This document shows positions 1-8,085 of a DNA stretch of 42,386 nucleotides, piece by piece. The DNA comes from Methanobrevibacter curvatus (lineage in GTDB: Archaea; Methanobacteriota; Methanobacteria; Methanobacteriales; Methanobacteriaceae), in contig NZ_LWMV01000213.1 of NCBI RefSeq assembly GCF_001639295.1, forward strand, positions 1 to 42,386. Direction: 5' to 3'. The notes under the pieces were generated by a model that saw only the letters and a list, made by a program, of their open reading frames with translations, searched no databases and was not told the DNA's origin. Within the stretch, counting starts at the first letter, position 1. Every line of letters starts with the position of its first letter. The position numbers were made by a program, and so were the translations under genes.

Positions 1-164
1 ATAATTATTTAATTTAATTAATAGATGAATATATAAATTTTAAAAAAAATTATTAGTTCTAAACTTCATTTTCTGGACTATAAAATAGAATTAAAAATAG
101 AACTAAAAATAGAATTAAAAATTAAATTAAAAATTAAAATAGGATAAAAAATTGAGATAATATG

Positions 165-677
165 CTAATTGATTACCTTTTGTATATTTAAGCCATTTAA
201 ATATAAACCAAAAATGTTATCATTATTTTGAAGAATATATTCTTTGTATGCGATATTTGATGAGGGTATAATTTCAACAATATCCCAATTATTAATTTTA
301 GTAATGTTTCCTGCTTTTAAATCATGATTTAAGTTAACATAATCATTAGCATATGTTTTAGCTGTACCAATACCATAATAATAAATTTTTATAAAATTAT
401 CTCCATTAGAGAGATCCAATTTTAAAAGAGAATTATCATAAGAAACATTCCCTTTAAAGCCATTTGGAATACTGAAATTTATATCATACAAACTTATAAT
501 TGAATTTTTATCTATTGTAAACTCATATATTTCGTTTATTTGAATATTTTCTCCATTTATTTTAAAATCAGATTCAACATTAAATACATTTATATCAAAA
601 ATGAATACTGAAGAAATAGATATTATGATTATTAAAACAATCAATATTATAACATACAATAAACTTTTCTTATTCAT
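165..677 (-). CDS. Hypothetical membrane-anchored extracytoplasmic protein
   Basis: A 170-residue protein of a family I do not recognise. Residues about 6-28 are one strongly hydrophobic segment (an uncleaved signal anchor or signal peptide). The rest is polar and rich in Asn, Ile and Tyr, as expected of a beta-rich domain outside the cell. The ATG start is preceded on the minus strand by GGTGAATAA, a good match to the GGTGAT ribosome binding site used across this window. It is the last gene in a minus-strand series and lies about 100 bases beyond the 49-residue membrane protein, so co-transcription with it is possible. Function unknown. Confidence 0.7.
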   Translation of the reverse strand: MNKKSLLYVIILIVLIIIISISSVFIFDINVFNVESDFKINGENIQINEIYEFTIDKNSIISLYDINFSIPNGFKGNVSYDNSLLKLDLSNGDNFIKIYYYGIGTAKTYANDYVNLNHDLKAGNITKINNWDIVEIIPSSNIAYKEYILQNNDNIFGLYLNGLNIQKVIN

Positions 678-775
678 TTATTCACCAATAATAAAAAACA
701 ATCAAGAAAAAATAAAATTAATTAACAATAAACAAAACTCACACTCAAAAAAATAAAAACAATAATCATCTAAAT

Positions 776-925
776 TTAAAATACACCAACTAATTTTAAA
801 ATAAAAATTATTGTTCCAATGGTTATTAAAATGGTTGAAGCAATCATCCCCAGCTGCATTGCAACAAATAGCTTTGCTTTTTTATCGGGGTCTCTAAAAT
901 ATTGTTTAATAGGATCTCTTTGCAT
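776..925 (-). CDS. Small single-span membrane protein downstream of the ATP synthase operon
   Basis: A 49-residue reading frame (starts MQRDPIKQYF, ends KLVGVF). Residues 1-18 are charged and carry two RDP motifs (residues 3-5 and 11-13); residues about 20-48 are one long hydrophobic helix with a Met/Gln-Leu-Gly entry. The start follows GGTG with suitable spacing (ATTTTGGTGTTTATTT then ATG), and the frame is clean. It reads in the same direction as the atp genes, about 300 bases past atpD. The charged head and single helix suggest a small accessory subunit or assembly factor of a membrane complex, but that is inference; I cannot name the family. Confidence 0.7.
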   Translation of the reverse strand: MQRDPIKQYFRDPDKKAKLFVAMQLGMIASTILITIGTIIFILKLVGVF

Positions 926-1144
926 AAATAAACACCAAAATAATAATTTTTATTCTAAAAATAGATAAAAATTTAATTAAATATTAAAAATAACTAAATA
1001 TCAGTTTGATTAAAAATGCATTAAATTTTATTAATTAAATAAAATAAAAAAAAGTAAAAAATATATTTAGAATACATGTAAAATAGAAATTAAAAAATTA
1101 AAATTATAAAAGTATTATAAAATTAATAGTATATAAAAATTAAA

Positions 1145-1212
1145 ATTATAAAAAAAGAAAAAAATAGAAAAGAAAATAAAGAAATTAAAGAAACTTAGAA
1201 TAAAAATTCTAA
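1145..1212 (-). terminator. Candidate transcription terminator of the atp operon
   Basis: Just past the atpD stop lies a perfect 7-bp inverted repeat, TTAGAAT-AAAA-ATTCTAA (1195-1212). Continuing on the minus strand it is followed by a long T-rich stretch (about 1145-1190). Stem-loop plus oligo-T is a plausible archaeal intrinsic terminator. The stem is AT-rich and weak, and the T-rich tract alone could serve. Confidence 0.45.
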
Positions 1213-1221
1213 TTTAAATAA

Positions 1222-1872
1222 TTATGCTTGTTCATTTGCTTCTATAGAAGATTTAATCATCTTCAATTGGACAAATGTTTCTCTTTCCATTTCTTGTAGT
1301 CTCATTTCAATAGATTTTACAGTGTTCTGCAATTTTGGAATCATTATATGTTCTAAAGCATTGACACGACGTTTAGTAGCTTCAATTTCAGCAGCTAAAA
1401 GATAAACTGTTTTCTCTATTTCACCAAGTTCAATAACAAGGGAAACCGCATCTTCAAAGTTTTTTGCAGCTTCATCTAATTTAATTGAAGTATCAGCAAA
1501 ACCATAACCTCTGTCAACAAGAGTTTTAGGCTCTATTTTTGAATCCACAACAGGAACAACTACTCCCATAATACTTCTTGATTCGATATCCACATCAACG
1601 GACTCTTTAACAGATAATGCAGCTTTTTTAACAGCTAAATCACCCATAGTAACCTGAACAGCAATTAAATTCCCATAAGCTTCCTCTAGTTTTTTATTAA
1701 CAACTTCACGAGAACCCTTAACTTTGTCCAGAATCTTGAAAAACTCCATAATTAAAGCATCACGTTTTTCTTTAAGAAGACTATGACCTTTAACAGCAAG
1801 TTTTTCCCTATTTTTAAGGTTCAGTAATTCCATTCTTGTGGGATTAACACCCTCAATTGTTTCTTGTGCCAT
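1222..1872 (-). CDS. atpD: A-type ATP synthase subunit D
   Basis: Subunit D is the long coiled-coil central shaft that turns inside the A3B3 head and couples the rotor ring to catalysis. The protein is about 216 residues, normal for the family. It has the typical opening [15 protein letters not shown], a long N-terminal helix, a central globular part and a C-terminal helix of about 60 residues that closes the coiled coil. An upstream in-frame ATG at 1884 would add four residues, but that codon is itself part of the GGAGG ribosome binding site, so I start at MAQETIEG. It is the last atp gene, separated from atpB by an unusually long gap with two hairpins. Confidence 0.95.
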   Translation of the reverse strand: MAQETIEGVNPTRMELLNLKNREKLAVKGHSLLKEKRDALIMEFFKILDKVKGSREVVNKKLEEAYGNLIAVQVTMGDLAVKKAALSVKESVDVDIESRSIMGVVVPVVDSKIEPKTLVDRGYGFADTSIKLDEAAKNFEDAVSLVIELGEIEKTVYLLAAEIEATKRRVNALEHIMIPKLQNTVKSIEMRLQEMERETFVQLKMIKSSIEANEQA

Positions 1873-2018
1873 GATTACCTCCAAGCTTTTTTAAAAAAAA
1901 AGCTTAATGAAATTTTATTTAAAAAAATTAATTAATTTAAAATAATTTAATTAAAAAAATTAAAAAATAACTTAATTTAAAAGATTAAAAATCAACTAAC
2001 TAATTTAAAAATTAAATC

Positions 2019-2072
2019 AAACTTTTTAAAAGTTTAAAACATTTAATAGCTTATGACTTAAAAAGCTATTAA
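2019..2072 (-). promoter_or_regulatory. Two consecutive hairpins between atpB and atpD
   Basis: A perfect 10-bp inverted repeat (TTAATAGCTT at 2043-2052, AAGCTATTAA at 2063-2072) overlaps the atpB stop codon. A second one with 8-bp arms (AAACTTTT / AAAAGTTT, 2019-2035, one-base loop) follows directly in the direction of transcription. Together with the roughly 200-base gap before atpD they could be an RNA processing site or partial attenuator. Stems are AT-rich and function is inference. Confidence 0.4.
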
Positions 2073-3457
2073 TCTGGAAGATATTTAGGAATATGTTCCT
2101 CTTTAACTCTTTTAAGTTCAGATTTCGGAAGCAAACTAAGTAATTTCCAACCAAGATCTAAAGTTTCTTGAATAGTTCTATCTTCATCTTTTGCTTGAGT
2201 AATAAATTGTTTTTCAAATTCATCAGCAAATTTTAAGAAACTTTGATCCCTTTCAGTAAGTGCCTCTTCCCCTACAACTGCAACTAAATCTCTTAAGTTA
2301 CGTCCTTCTGCATAAGCAGAATAAAGCTGGTCTGAAACACCACTGTGGTCTTCACGAGTTCTTTCATCCCCAATACCCCCACTCATCAATCTTGACAAAG
2401 ATGGAAGTACATCAACAGGAGGATAAATACCTTTCCTATGAAGTTCCCTACTTAAAACAATTTGTCCTTCAGTAATATAACCAGTTAAATCAGGAATTGG
2501 GTGAGTAATATCGTCTTGAGGCATGACTAAAATAGGCATCTGAGTAATAGAACCTTCTTTACCTTCAATACGTCCTGCACGTTCGTATATCCCAGATAAA
2601 TCAGTATACATGTATCCAGGATATCCTCTTCTTCCAGGAACCTCAGATCTTGCAGCAGAAACTTCTCTTAAAGCTTCACAATAGTTGGTTAAATCAGTTA
2701 AAATAACCAATACATGCATGTTTTTTTCAAAAGCAAAATACTCTGCTGTTGTAAGAGCCATTTTTGGAGTAAGAATTCTTTCAATAGATGGATCATCTGC
2801 TAGGTTCATGAAAACTGTTACTCTTTCAAGTGCACCAGTTCTTTCAAAATCATTCATAAAGAAGTTTGCTTCTTCGTGAGTAATACCCATAGCAGCAAAT
2901 ATAACTGCAAATTCATCGTCTCCTTCAGATATAACTTTAGCTTGCCTTGCAATTTGAGCAGCTAAGTCGTTGTGAGGTAAACCTGAACCTGAAAATATAG
3001 GAAGCTTTTGACCACGGACAAGGGTGTTCATCCCATCAATAGTGGAAATACCAGTTTGAATAAACTCTGCAGGGAATTCACGAGCAGATGGATTCATAGG
3101 ACTACCATTAATATCTAATTCTTTTTCAGGAATAATTTCTGGTCCACCATCAATTGGTTTACCAGTACCATCAAATATACGACCTAACATATCACTAGAA
3201 ACACCAATTTTTGCTGTTTCTCCAGTAAACCTAGTTTTTGTGGTTTTAGTATTTAAATCACTGGTTCCTTCAAAAACTTGGATAACTGCAATGTCTTTAC
3301 TTACTTCAAGAACTTGACCTCTTCTAGGTTCACCACTAGGAGTTGTAATATCAACTATCTCATTGTAAGCAACACCTTCAACACCTTCAACAATCATTAA
3401 AGGACCTGCAACTTCTTTAACAGTGGTGTATTCTCTAGTTTTAATATTTGTATTCAT
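2069..3457 (-). CDS. atpB: A-type ATP synthase subunit B
   Basis: The non-catalytic nucleotide-binding subunit; three copies alternate with three A subunits in the soluble head. At 462 residues it has the usual length. An N-terminal beta-barrel (about 1-80) is followed by the nucleotide-binding fold, where the P-loop is replaced by the degenerate [11 protein letters not shown] (about 155-165), as is normal for B, and by conserved [19 protein letters not shown] and [17 protein letters not shown]. The ATG lies 2 bases after the atpA stop, and its ribosome binding site (GAGGTG) lies inside the end of atpA, so translation is probably coupled. Confidence 0.97.
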   Translation of the reverse strand: MNTNIKTREYTTVKEVAGPLMIVEGVEGVAYNEIVDITTPSGEPRRGQVLEVSKDIAVIQVFEGTSDLNTKTTKTRFTGETAKIGVSSDMLGRIFDGTGKPIDGGPEIIPEKELDINGSPMNPSAREFPAEFIQTGISTIDGMNTLVRGQKLPIFSGSGLPHNDLAAQIARQAKVISEGDDEFAVIFAAMGITHEEANFFMNDFERTGALERVTVFMNLADDPSIERILTPKMALTTAEYFAFEKNMHVLVILTDLTNYCEALREVSAARSEVPGRRGYPGYMYTDLSGIYERAGRIEGKEGSITQMPILVMPQDDITHPIPDLTGYITEGQIVLSRELHRKGIYPPVDVLPSLSRLMSGGIGDERTREDHSGVSDQLYSAYAEGRNLRDLVAVVGEEALTERDQSFLKFADEFEKQFITQAKDEDRTIQETLDLGWKLLSLLPKSELKRVKEEHIPKYLPD

Positions 3458-3459
3458 TT

Positions 3460-5214
3460 TTACACCTCACCACATTGTTTTACAATTTCCTCTTGAATCT
3501 CTTTAATTTTTTCTGGGAAGACATCTTCAGCCACATATTTCATTCTACCAATCTCTTCTTTAATTGGAAGAGCAATAATGGCTTTAGATTCTGCTCCTCT
3601 TTCAAGTGCAGCTTCAGCTTCTTTTTGGAAAGAAACAATAGTTTTCAACATTTCGTACTGTTTAGATGGTGAACAGTATGTATCCACGCTATCGTAAGCA
3701 TTTTGTTGTAGGAAATCTTCTCTTATCATACGAGTAGTTTCAAGAGTGACCTGTTCACTATCAGGAAGTGCATCAGGACCAACTAATTGAACAATTTCTT
3801 GAAGCTCTGATTCTTTTTGTAGTAAAATCATTGCTTCATCACGAGTTGCTCTCCAATCACTACCAGCATTTTCTTCCCACCAGCCTTGAACACTATCAAC
3901 ATACAAAGAGTAACTTTGCAACCAATCAATAGAAGGGAAATGACGTTTATCTGCAAGTGATGCATCTAATGCCCAAAATACCTTTGAAATTCTCAAGGTG
4001 TTTTGTGTAACAGGTTCTGATAAATCCCCACCAGGAGGAGACACAGCACCAACAACGGATACAGATGAAGTTTTTGGATTACTACCTAATGTAGTGACTC
4101 TTCCAGCTCTTTCATAAAATTGTGCAAGACGTGATGCAAGATATGCAGGATAACCTTCCTCACCAGGCATTTCTTCAAGTCTTCCTGAAATCTCTCTCAT
4201 AGCTTCAGCCCATCTTGAAGTTGAATCTGCCATAAGTGCTACATCATAACCTTGATCACGGAAATATTCTGCAATTGTAATTCCAGTATATACACAAGCT
4301 TCTCTTGCTGCTACTGGCATGTTAGAAGTATTTGCAATTAAAACTGTTCTGTCCATTAAAGGATTTCCAGATTTAGGATCTTCTAACTCAGGGAACTCAA
4401 TAAGTACCTCTGTCATCTCATTTCCACGTTCTCCACAACCAACATATACAATAATATCAGCATCAGCCCATTTAGCCAATTGTTGTTGTGTAACAGTTTT
4501 ACCTGATCCAAATGGTCCAGGAATAGCTGCTGTTCCACCTTTAGCAACTGGGAAGAAAGTGTCTTGAGTTCTTTGTCCTGAAATTAACGGAATATCTGGG
4601 TCAAGTTTTTCTACATAAGGTCTTCCTTTTCTAACAGGCCATTTTTGTAACATTTGAAGCTTTTTAATTCCATCAGCAGTTTCAATCTCAGCAATATCAT
4701 CGGTTACTGTGTATTCACCAGAAGAAACAATACTTATAATTTTACCTTCAAAGTTAGGCGGTATCAAAATCTTTTGTAATACAGCAGAGGTTTCTTGTAC
4801 TTCTCCAATAACATCTCCACCTTTAACAGTAGAGCCAACATTTGCACTTGGATTAAAAGTCCATTTTTTATCTCTATTAAGAGAAGGAACATCTACTCCT
4901 CTTTCAATAAAGTCTCCAGTTAAATCTTTAATTACTTCAAGTGGTCTTTGAATTCCATCAAAAATTGAACCAATAATTCCAGGTCCAAGTTCTACTGATA
5001 ATGGACCTCCTGTACTTTCTACCTTTTCACCAGGTTTTAAACCTGCTGTTTCTTCGTAAACTTGAATGGTTGCAGTGTCACCTTCAAGCTCAATAATTTC
5101 TCCAATAAGCTTACTGTCACCAACTCTAACCATTTCATACATCTGGGATCCTCTCATACCATCAGCGATAATAACAGGCCCAGCAATTTTAATAATATTT
5201 CCTTCATTAATCAT
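3460..5214 (-). CDS. atpA: A-type ATP synthase catalytic subunit A
   Basis: The catalytic subunit, which makes or hydrolyses ATP at the A/B interface. The 584-residue protein has an N-terminal barrel, the non-homologous insert of about 90 residues typical of A/V-type A subunits (about 110-200), the P-loop GPFGSGKT (233-240) with the archaeal Phe in place of the bacterial Ala, the GER motif in VGCGERGNE, Walker [16 protein letters not shown] and the [14 protein letters not shown] loop. I see no intein, although this gene carries one in some archaea. The start overlaps the atpF stop by four bases (ATGA). Confidence 0.98.
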   Translation of the reverse strand: MINEGNIIKIAGPVIIADGMRGSQMYEMVRVGDSKLIGEIIELEGDTATIQVYEETAGLKPGEKVESTGGPLSVELGPGIIGSIFDGIQRPLEVIKDLTGDFIERGVDVPSLNRDKKWTFNPSANVGSTVKGGDVIGEVQETSAVLQKILIPPNFEGKIISIVSSGEYTVTDDIAEIETADGIKKLQMLQKWPVRKGRPYVEKLDPDIPLISGQRTQDTFFPVAKGGTAAIPGPFGSGKTVTQQQLAKWADADIIVYVGCGERGNEMTEVLIEFPELEDPKSGNPLMDRTVLIANTSNMPVAAREACVYTGITIAEYFRDQGYDVALMADSTSRWAEAMREISGRLEEMPGEEGYPAYLASRLAQFYERAGRVTTLGSNPKTSSVSVVGAVSPPGGDLSEPVTQNTLRISKVFWALDASLADKRHFPSIDWLQSYSLYVDSVQGWWEENAGSDWRATRDEAMILLQKESELQEIVQLVGPDALPDSEQVTLETTRMIREDFLQQNAYDSVDTYCSPSKQYEMLKTIVSFQKEAEAALERGAESKAIIALPIKEEIGRMKYVAEDVFPEKIKEIQEEIVKQCGEV

Positions 5215-5528
5215 TTAACCATCTCTACCCCAATCACTCGTTTAATAAGATCCCCCATTGGATCAGAATCTGTATCTAAGGAACCAGACTTATCAGGAAT
5301 TTCAATAATCATTGGCAATACATTAGAACCAATTCTTTTATTAATATGTTCCCTAATACCTTTAGCGATTTTTTCACTTATAATTATAATAGAAATTTCT
5401 TCTTCTAATAATTGATCAAGAGCATTTTTAGCTTCTTCGTCACTTCCAACATCAAAACCTTTTTTAATACCACCAAGTTTAAACCCAGTAACAGTATCAA
5501 TATCACCAATTACAGCAACTGAACTCAC
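5211..5528 (-). CDS. atpF: A-type ATP synthase subunit F
   Basis: Subunit F binds the central shaft (with D) and modulates catalysis. The 105-residue protein has the Rossmann-like opening [18 protein letters not shown], followed by the conserved segment on helical regulation and the [16 protein letters not shown] motif, and ends in a charged tail. It overlaps atpC by four bases at its start and atpA by four at its end. These ATGA junctions indicate coupled translation of C-F-A. Confidence 0.95.
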   Translation of the reverse strand: MSSVAVIGDIDTVTGFKLGGIKKGFDVGSDEEAKNALDQLLEEEISIIIISEKIAKGIREHINKRIGSNVLPMIIEIPDKSGSLDTDSDPMGDLIKRVIGVEMVK

Positions 5529-6676
5529 ACTAACAACTCCTGAATTTTAGAATTGGGAAAATTAGCTTCCCTTTTAGCTCTTGCGACAATTTTAAGATTT
5601 TTAATCTCTTTTTCTTTTTGATTTAAAAATCCAACCATAGGACCAATACCTAAAGGATTTTTTAAAGAAAGTGAATTTGCATATTTAGAAAGATATTCAT
5701 CCAAAACTTTTTCAAAAACTCCAATGGAACCTGTTTCATTATAGTCATTAAGAGTTTCATTAAGTATTGGTGCATAATCTGTGCCATCTAAGCCAGATAT
5801 TACACCAGAAACATCCTCTGATTCCATTAAGTCTTTTAATTTCCATTCTTTAACATCATGACCATTTTTTATCATGTAATAATCCATATCCTCAAAACTT
5901 AAACCATCTGCTTTTGCCCTTAATATTAACTTTATATTGGCAATATCTACTTGAGTTCCAATAAAAGAATACAAAATAGCAGTGTTATCATTAGCTGGAA
6001 CAGATGTAGCAGAAAGAAGGTTTTCTAAATAATAGTTATCTAAAGCAGATTCTAAAGGAAGAACCGTTTTAGTTTCTTTGTACCTATTTAAAGCATCTTC
6101 TAATACAGAATAGTACTCTGTACTATCTAAACCAGATATAATATCTTCAACATTTAAAGAATCTGCTAAAGATTCAATAGTTTCATAATTTTTACCTGAA
6201 TGAATCAACAACTCTATAGTAGATTCCCTACTTAAATTTGCATCTTTAGCTGTGATTAAAGTTTTTATATTAGCAATATCAAATTTTTTAGCCAATGCAA
6301 TAAATGCTTTTCTAATATTTTCAGGAGCTATTTTACTTACTAAATTATATGTACTTGCAAGTTGAAGGTCTAAAGATTTTTCAATAGCTTTATCATCAAT
6401 ATCTGCATAGTCAGGAAATCCTCTAAGATAATTAACTATTTCATTGATGTCATCTGCTTCGATTATTTCAGAAAAATGTTTTTCATTAAATAATCTTCCC
6501 TTTCTAGCCCTAACTCTCGCATTTGGAAGGAGATATGGATAAATATCTAAAATTGGTCTGCTTACAATAACAACAATAACTGCACCAATAATTAAAAGAA
6601 CCATAACAGCAAGAGCAATAAATGCTTCATTACTAATACCTAAGCTACTTATCAATGCAGTAAGTCCATCAGCCAT
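5525..6676 (-). CDS. atpC: A-type ATP synthase subunit C
   Basis: Subunit C (V-type subunit d homologue) is the funnel that seats the central shaft on the c-ring. The 383-residue protein starts with an N-terminal hydrophobic stretch (residues about 15-40), which some methanogen C subunits carry, followed by the usual alpha-helical repeats with YLRGFPDYADI, LASTYNLVSKIAPENIRKAF and IANIK-LI-AK motifs that recur twice (the family's internal repeats). The hydrophobic N terminus makes it longer than the typical 330-350 residues. The start is preceded by a G-rich ribosome binding site. It ends overlapping atpF. Confidence 0.93.
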   Translation of the reverse strand: MADGLTALISSLGISNEAFIALAVMVLLIIGAVIVVIVSRPILDIYPYLLPNARVRARKGRLFNEKHFSEIIEADDINEIVNYLRGFPDYADIDDKAIEKSLDLQLASTYNLVSKIAPENIRKAFIALAKKFDIANIKTLITAKDANLSRESTIELLIHSGKNYETIESLADSLNVEDIISGLDSTEYYSVLEDALNRYKETKTVLPLESALDNYYLENLLSATSVPANDNTAILYSFIGTQVDIANIKLILRAKADGLSFEDMDYYMIKNGHDVKEWKLKDLMESEDVSGVISGLDGTDYAPILNETLNDYNETGSIGVFEKVLDEYLSKYANSLSLKNPLGIGPMVGFLNQKEKEIKNLKIVARAKREANFPNSKIQELLV

Positions 6677-6690
6677 ATTTTTATCCCCCC

Positions 6691-7314
6691 TTATTTAAAT
6701 AAAATATTTGCTACTTCCAAACGGAGTGATTTTTTATAACGTAATATACGGGATTCAATAGTATTGTTAACTTCAACATCACCATTACTTGTTTTAACTA
6801 CTGCACCACCAATTGTATTAATAGCTTCACCAAATTCAAAAGAGGTGTTATTACCAGTATCTAATGTAATAGTTTTAGCTATTTTATCAATGGATCCTTC
6901 AATTTTAGATTTATCCTCTTGTTTAACATGGATAACTAAATTACCCCCACCAATCTCAGATCCTGCTTCAGTTATAACACTTTCTAAAGAATTGATATAT
7001 TGAGAGTTAGATCCAGAAGATAAATCTTTAATTTTTTCAGTAGCTTTATTAAAAGCTTCCTCAATTACTTCTTCTCTTGCATCTAATTCTAATCTTCTTC
7101 CCTTCATCTTAGCTTCAGATATTATTTGCTGATAACGCAAATTAGATGATTTATTAGCCTCATCTAATATTTTTTGCTTTTCCAATTCAGCATCTGCAGA
7201 GCCATTATCAACAATATTTTTTGATTCTGCTTCTGCTTCTTGAATAATTTTATCAGCTTTTGCTTGAGACTGTGAAAGAATATTAGAGACTATTTTTTCA
7301 GCACCAGAGCTCAT
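6691..7314 (-). CDS. atpE: A-type ATP synthase subunit E
   Basis: Subunit E pairs with H to form the peripheral stalks that hold the head still while the rotor turns. The 207-residue protein has a long N-terminal coiled coil rich in Ala, Glu and Lys (about 1-90) and a C-terminal globular domain that binds the head; the end (ESRILRYKKSLRLEVANILF) is typical of the family. GGGGGTC lies just before the ATG. Gaps to atpC and atpK are about 15 bases each. Confidence 0.94.
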   Translation of the reverse strand: MSSGAEKIVSNILSQSQAKADKIIQEAEAESKNIVDNGSADAELEKQKILDEANKSSNLRYQQIISEAKMKGRRLELDAREEVIEEAFNKATEKIKDLSSGSNSQYINSLESVITEAGSEIGGGNLVIHVKQEDKSKIEGSIDKIAKTITLDTGNNTSFEFGEAINTIGGAVVKTSNGDVEVNNTIESRILRYKKSLRLEVANILFK

Positions 7315-7329
7315 TTATTGACCCCCTGA

Positions 7330-7815
7330 TTATCCTAATATTCCGCCGAATACCATGAGCAAAATAGCAATCAAGAAACCATAAATAGCCTGAGTCTCTG
7401 GCAATGCAGTAAAAATAATACCCTGAGCAAACATACTATTATCTTCAACAACTGCACCAACAGATGAAGCAGCTGCAATACCCTGACCCATACCAGACCC
7501 AAGACCTGCAAATCCAATAGATGCTCCTACACCAATAGCAACAAGACCAGCTTCAAGTGAAAGACCATTGCCTCCACCAAGTAAACCAGAAAATACAAGT
7601 AATAATATAGCTATCAAGAATCCATAAATAGCCTGAGTCTCTGGCAATGCAGTAAAAATAATACCCTGAGCAAACATACTATTATCTTCTGCAACAGCAC
7701 CTACACTCCCTGCGGCTGCTATACCTTGACCTAAACCTGACCCTAAGCCAGCAAAACCAATAGCTACTCCAGCACCAATAGCTGCTAAAGCAGTACCTAA
7801 TGCAATATCTACCAT
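7330..7815 (-). CDS. atpK: A-type ATP synthase rotor subunit K (c-ring), fused double hairpin
   Basis: The membrane rotor subunit. The 161-residue protein is two helical hairpins in tandem (about 1-80 and 82-161), each with GQG in the first helix and LPETQAIYGF in the second. The carboxylates are Glu59 and Glu140, so both hairpins keep an ion-binding site. Gln of GQG plus Glu-Thr of PET resembles sodium-binding c subunits; sodium coupling has been reported for the Methanobrevibacter ruminantium enzyme. An ATG two codons earlier (7821) lies only 2 bases after GGAG, while the ATG at 7815 (MVDIALG) is 8 bases away, so I chose the latter. The two halves share a 68-bp identical DNA stretch. Confidence 0.95.
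   Translation of the reverse strand: MVDIALGTALAAIGAGVAIGFAGLGSGLGQGIAAAGSVGAVAEDNSMFAQGIIFTALPETQAIYGFLIAILLLVFSGLLGGGNGLSLEAGLVAIGVGASIGFAGLGSGMGQGIAAASSVGAVVEDNSMFAQGIIFTALPETQAIYGFLIAILLMVFGGILG
7379..7689. repeat. Exact 68-bp in-frame direct repeat inside atpK
   Basis: Bases 7379-7446 and 7622-7689 are identical over 68 positions and 243 bp apart (81 codons). They encode the second helix of each hairpin, including the ion-binding Glu. Identity includes silent positions, while the rest of the two halves differs, which points to recent gene conversion. Confidence 0.9.
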
Positions 7816-7849
7816 TTTCATATCTCCTATTAATTTTTAATTAATTTAA

Positions 7850-7990
7850 TCATTCAATGATTATAGCCTTAATAAATTATAGTCTTAATAAATTATAGAT
7901 TTAATAAATTATAGCCTTAATAAATATTATAGTCTTATTAATAAATTATGGTCTTAATAAATAATAATCTATAATTAATAATAGCATTAA
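7850..7990. repeat. Degenerate tandem repeats in the atpK-atpI gap
   Basis: The gap of about 270 bases between atpI and atpK holds at least six imperfect copies of a unit close to AATAAATTATAGTCTT, with a period of about 20 bases. No reading frame is visible. It lies in the transcribed interior of the operon, just before the gene whose product is needed in most copies. A role in mRNA processing or a secondary promoter for atpK is inference. Confidence 0.7.
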
Positions 7991-8085
7991 TTAAATTAAC
8001 TATACTAAACTATCTTAAATGATTTTAATAAATATAATAATTTTAATTAATTTTTACATATAACAATTTTATATAACAAATAGCA

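Noticed and set aside
1873-1884. Upstream start MEVI for atpD
   Set aside because: The ATG GAG GTA ATC stretch contains the ribosome binding site for the next ATG.
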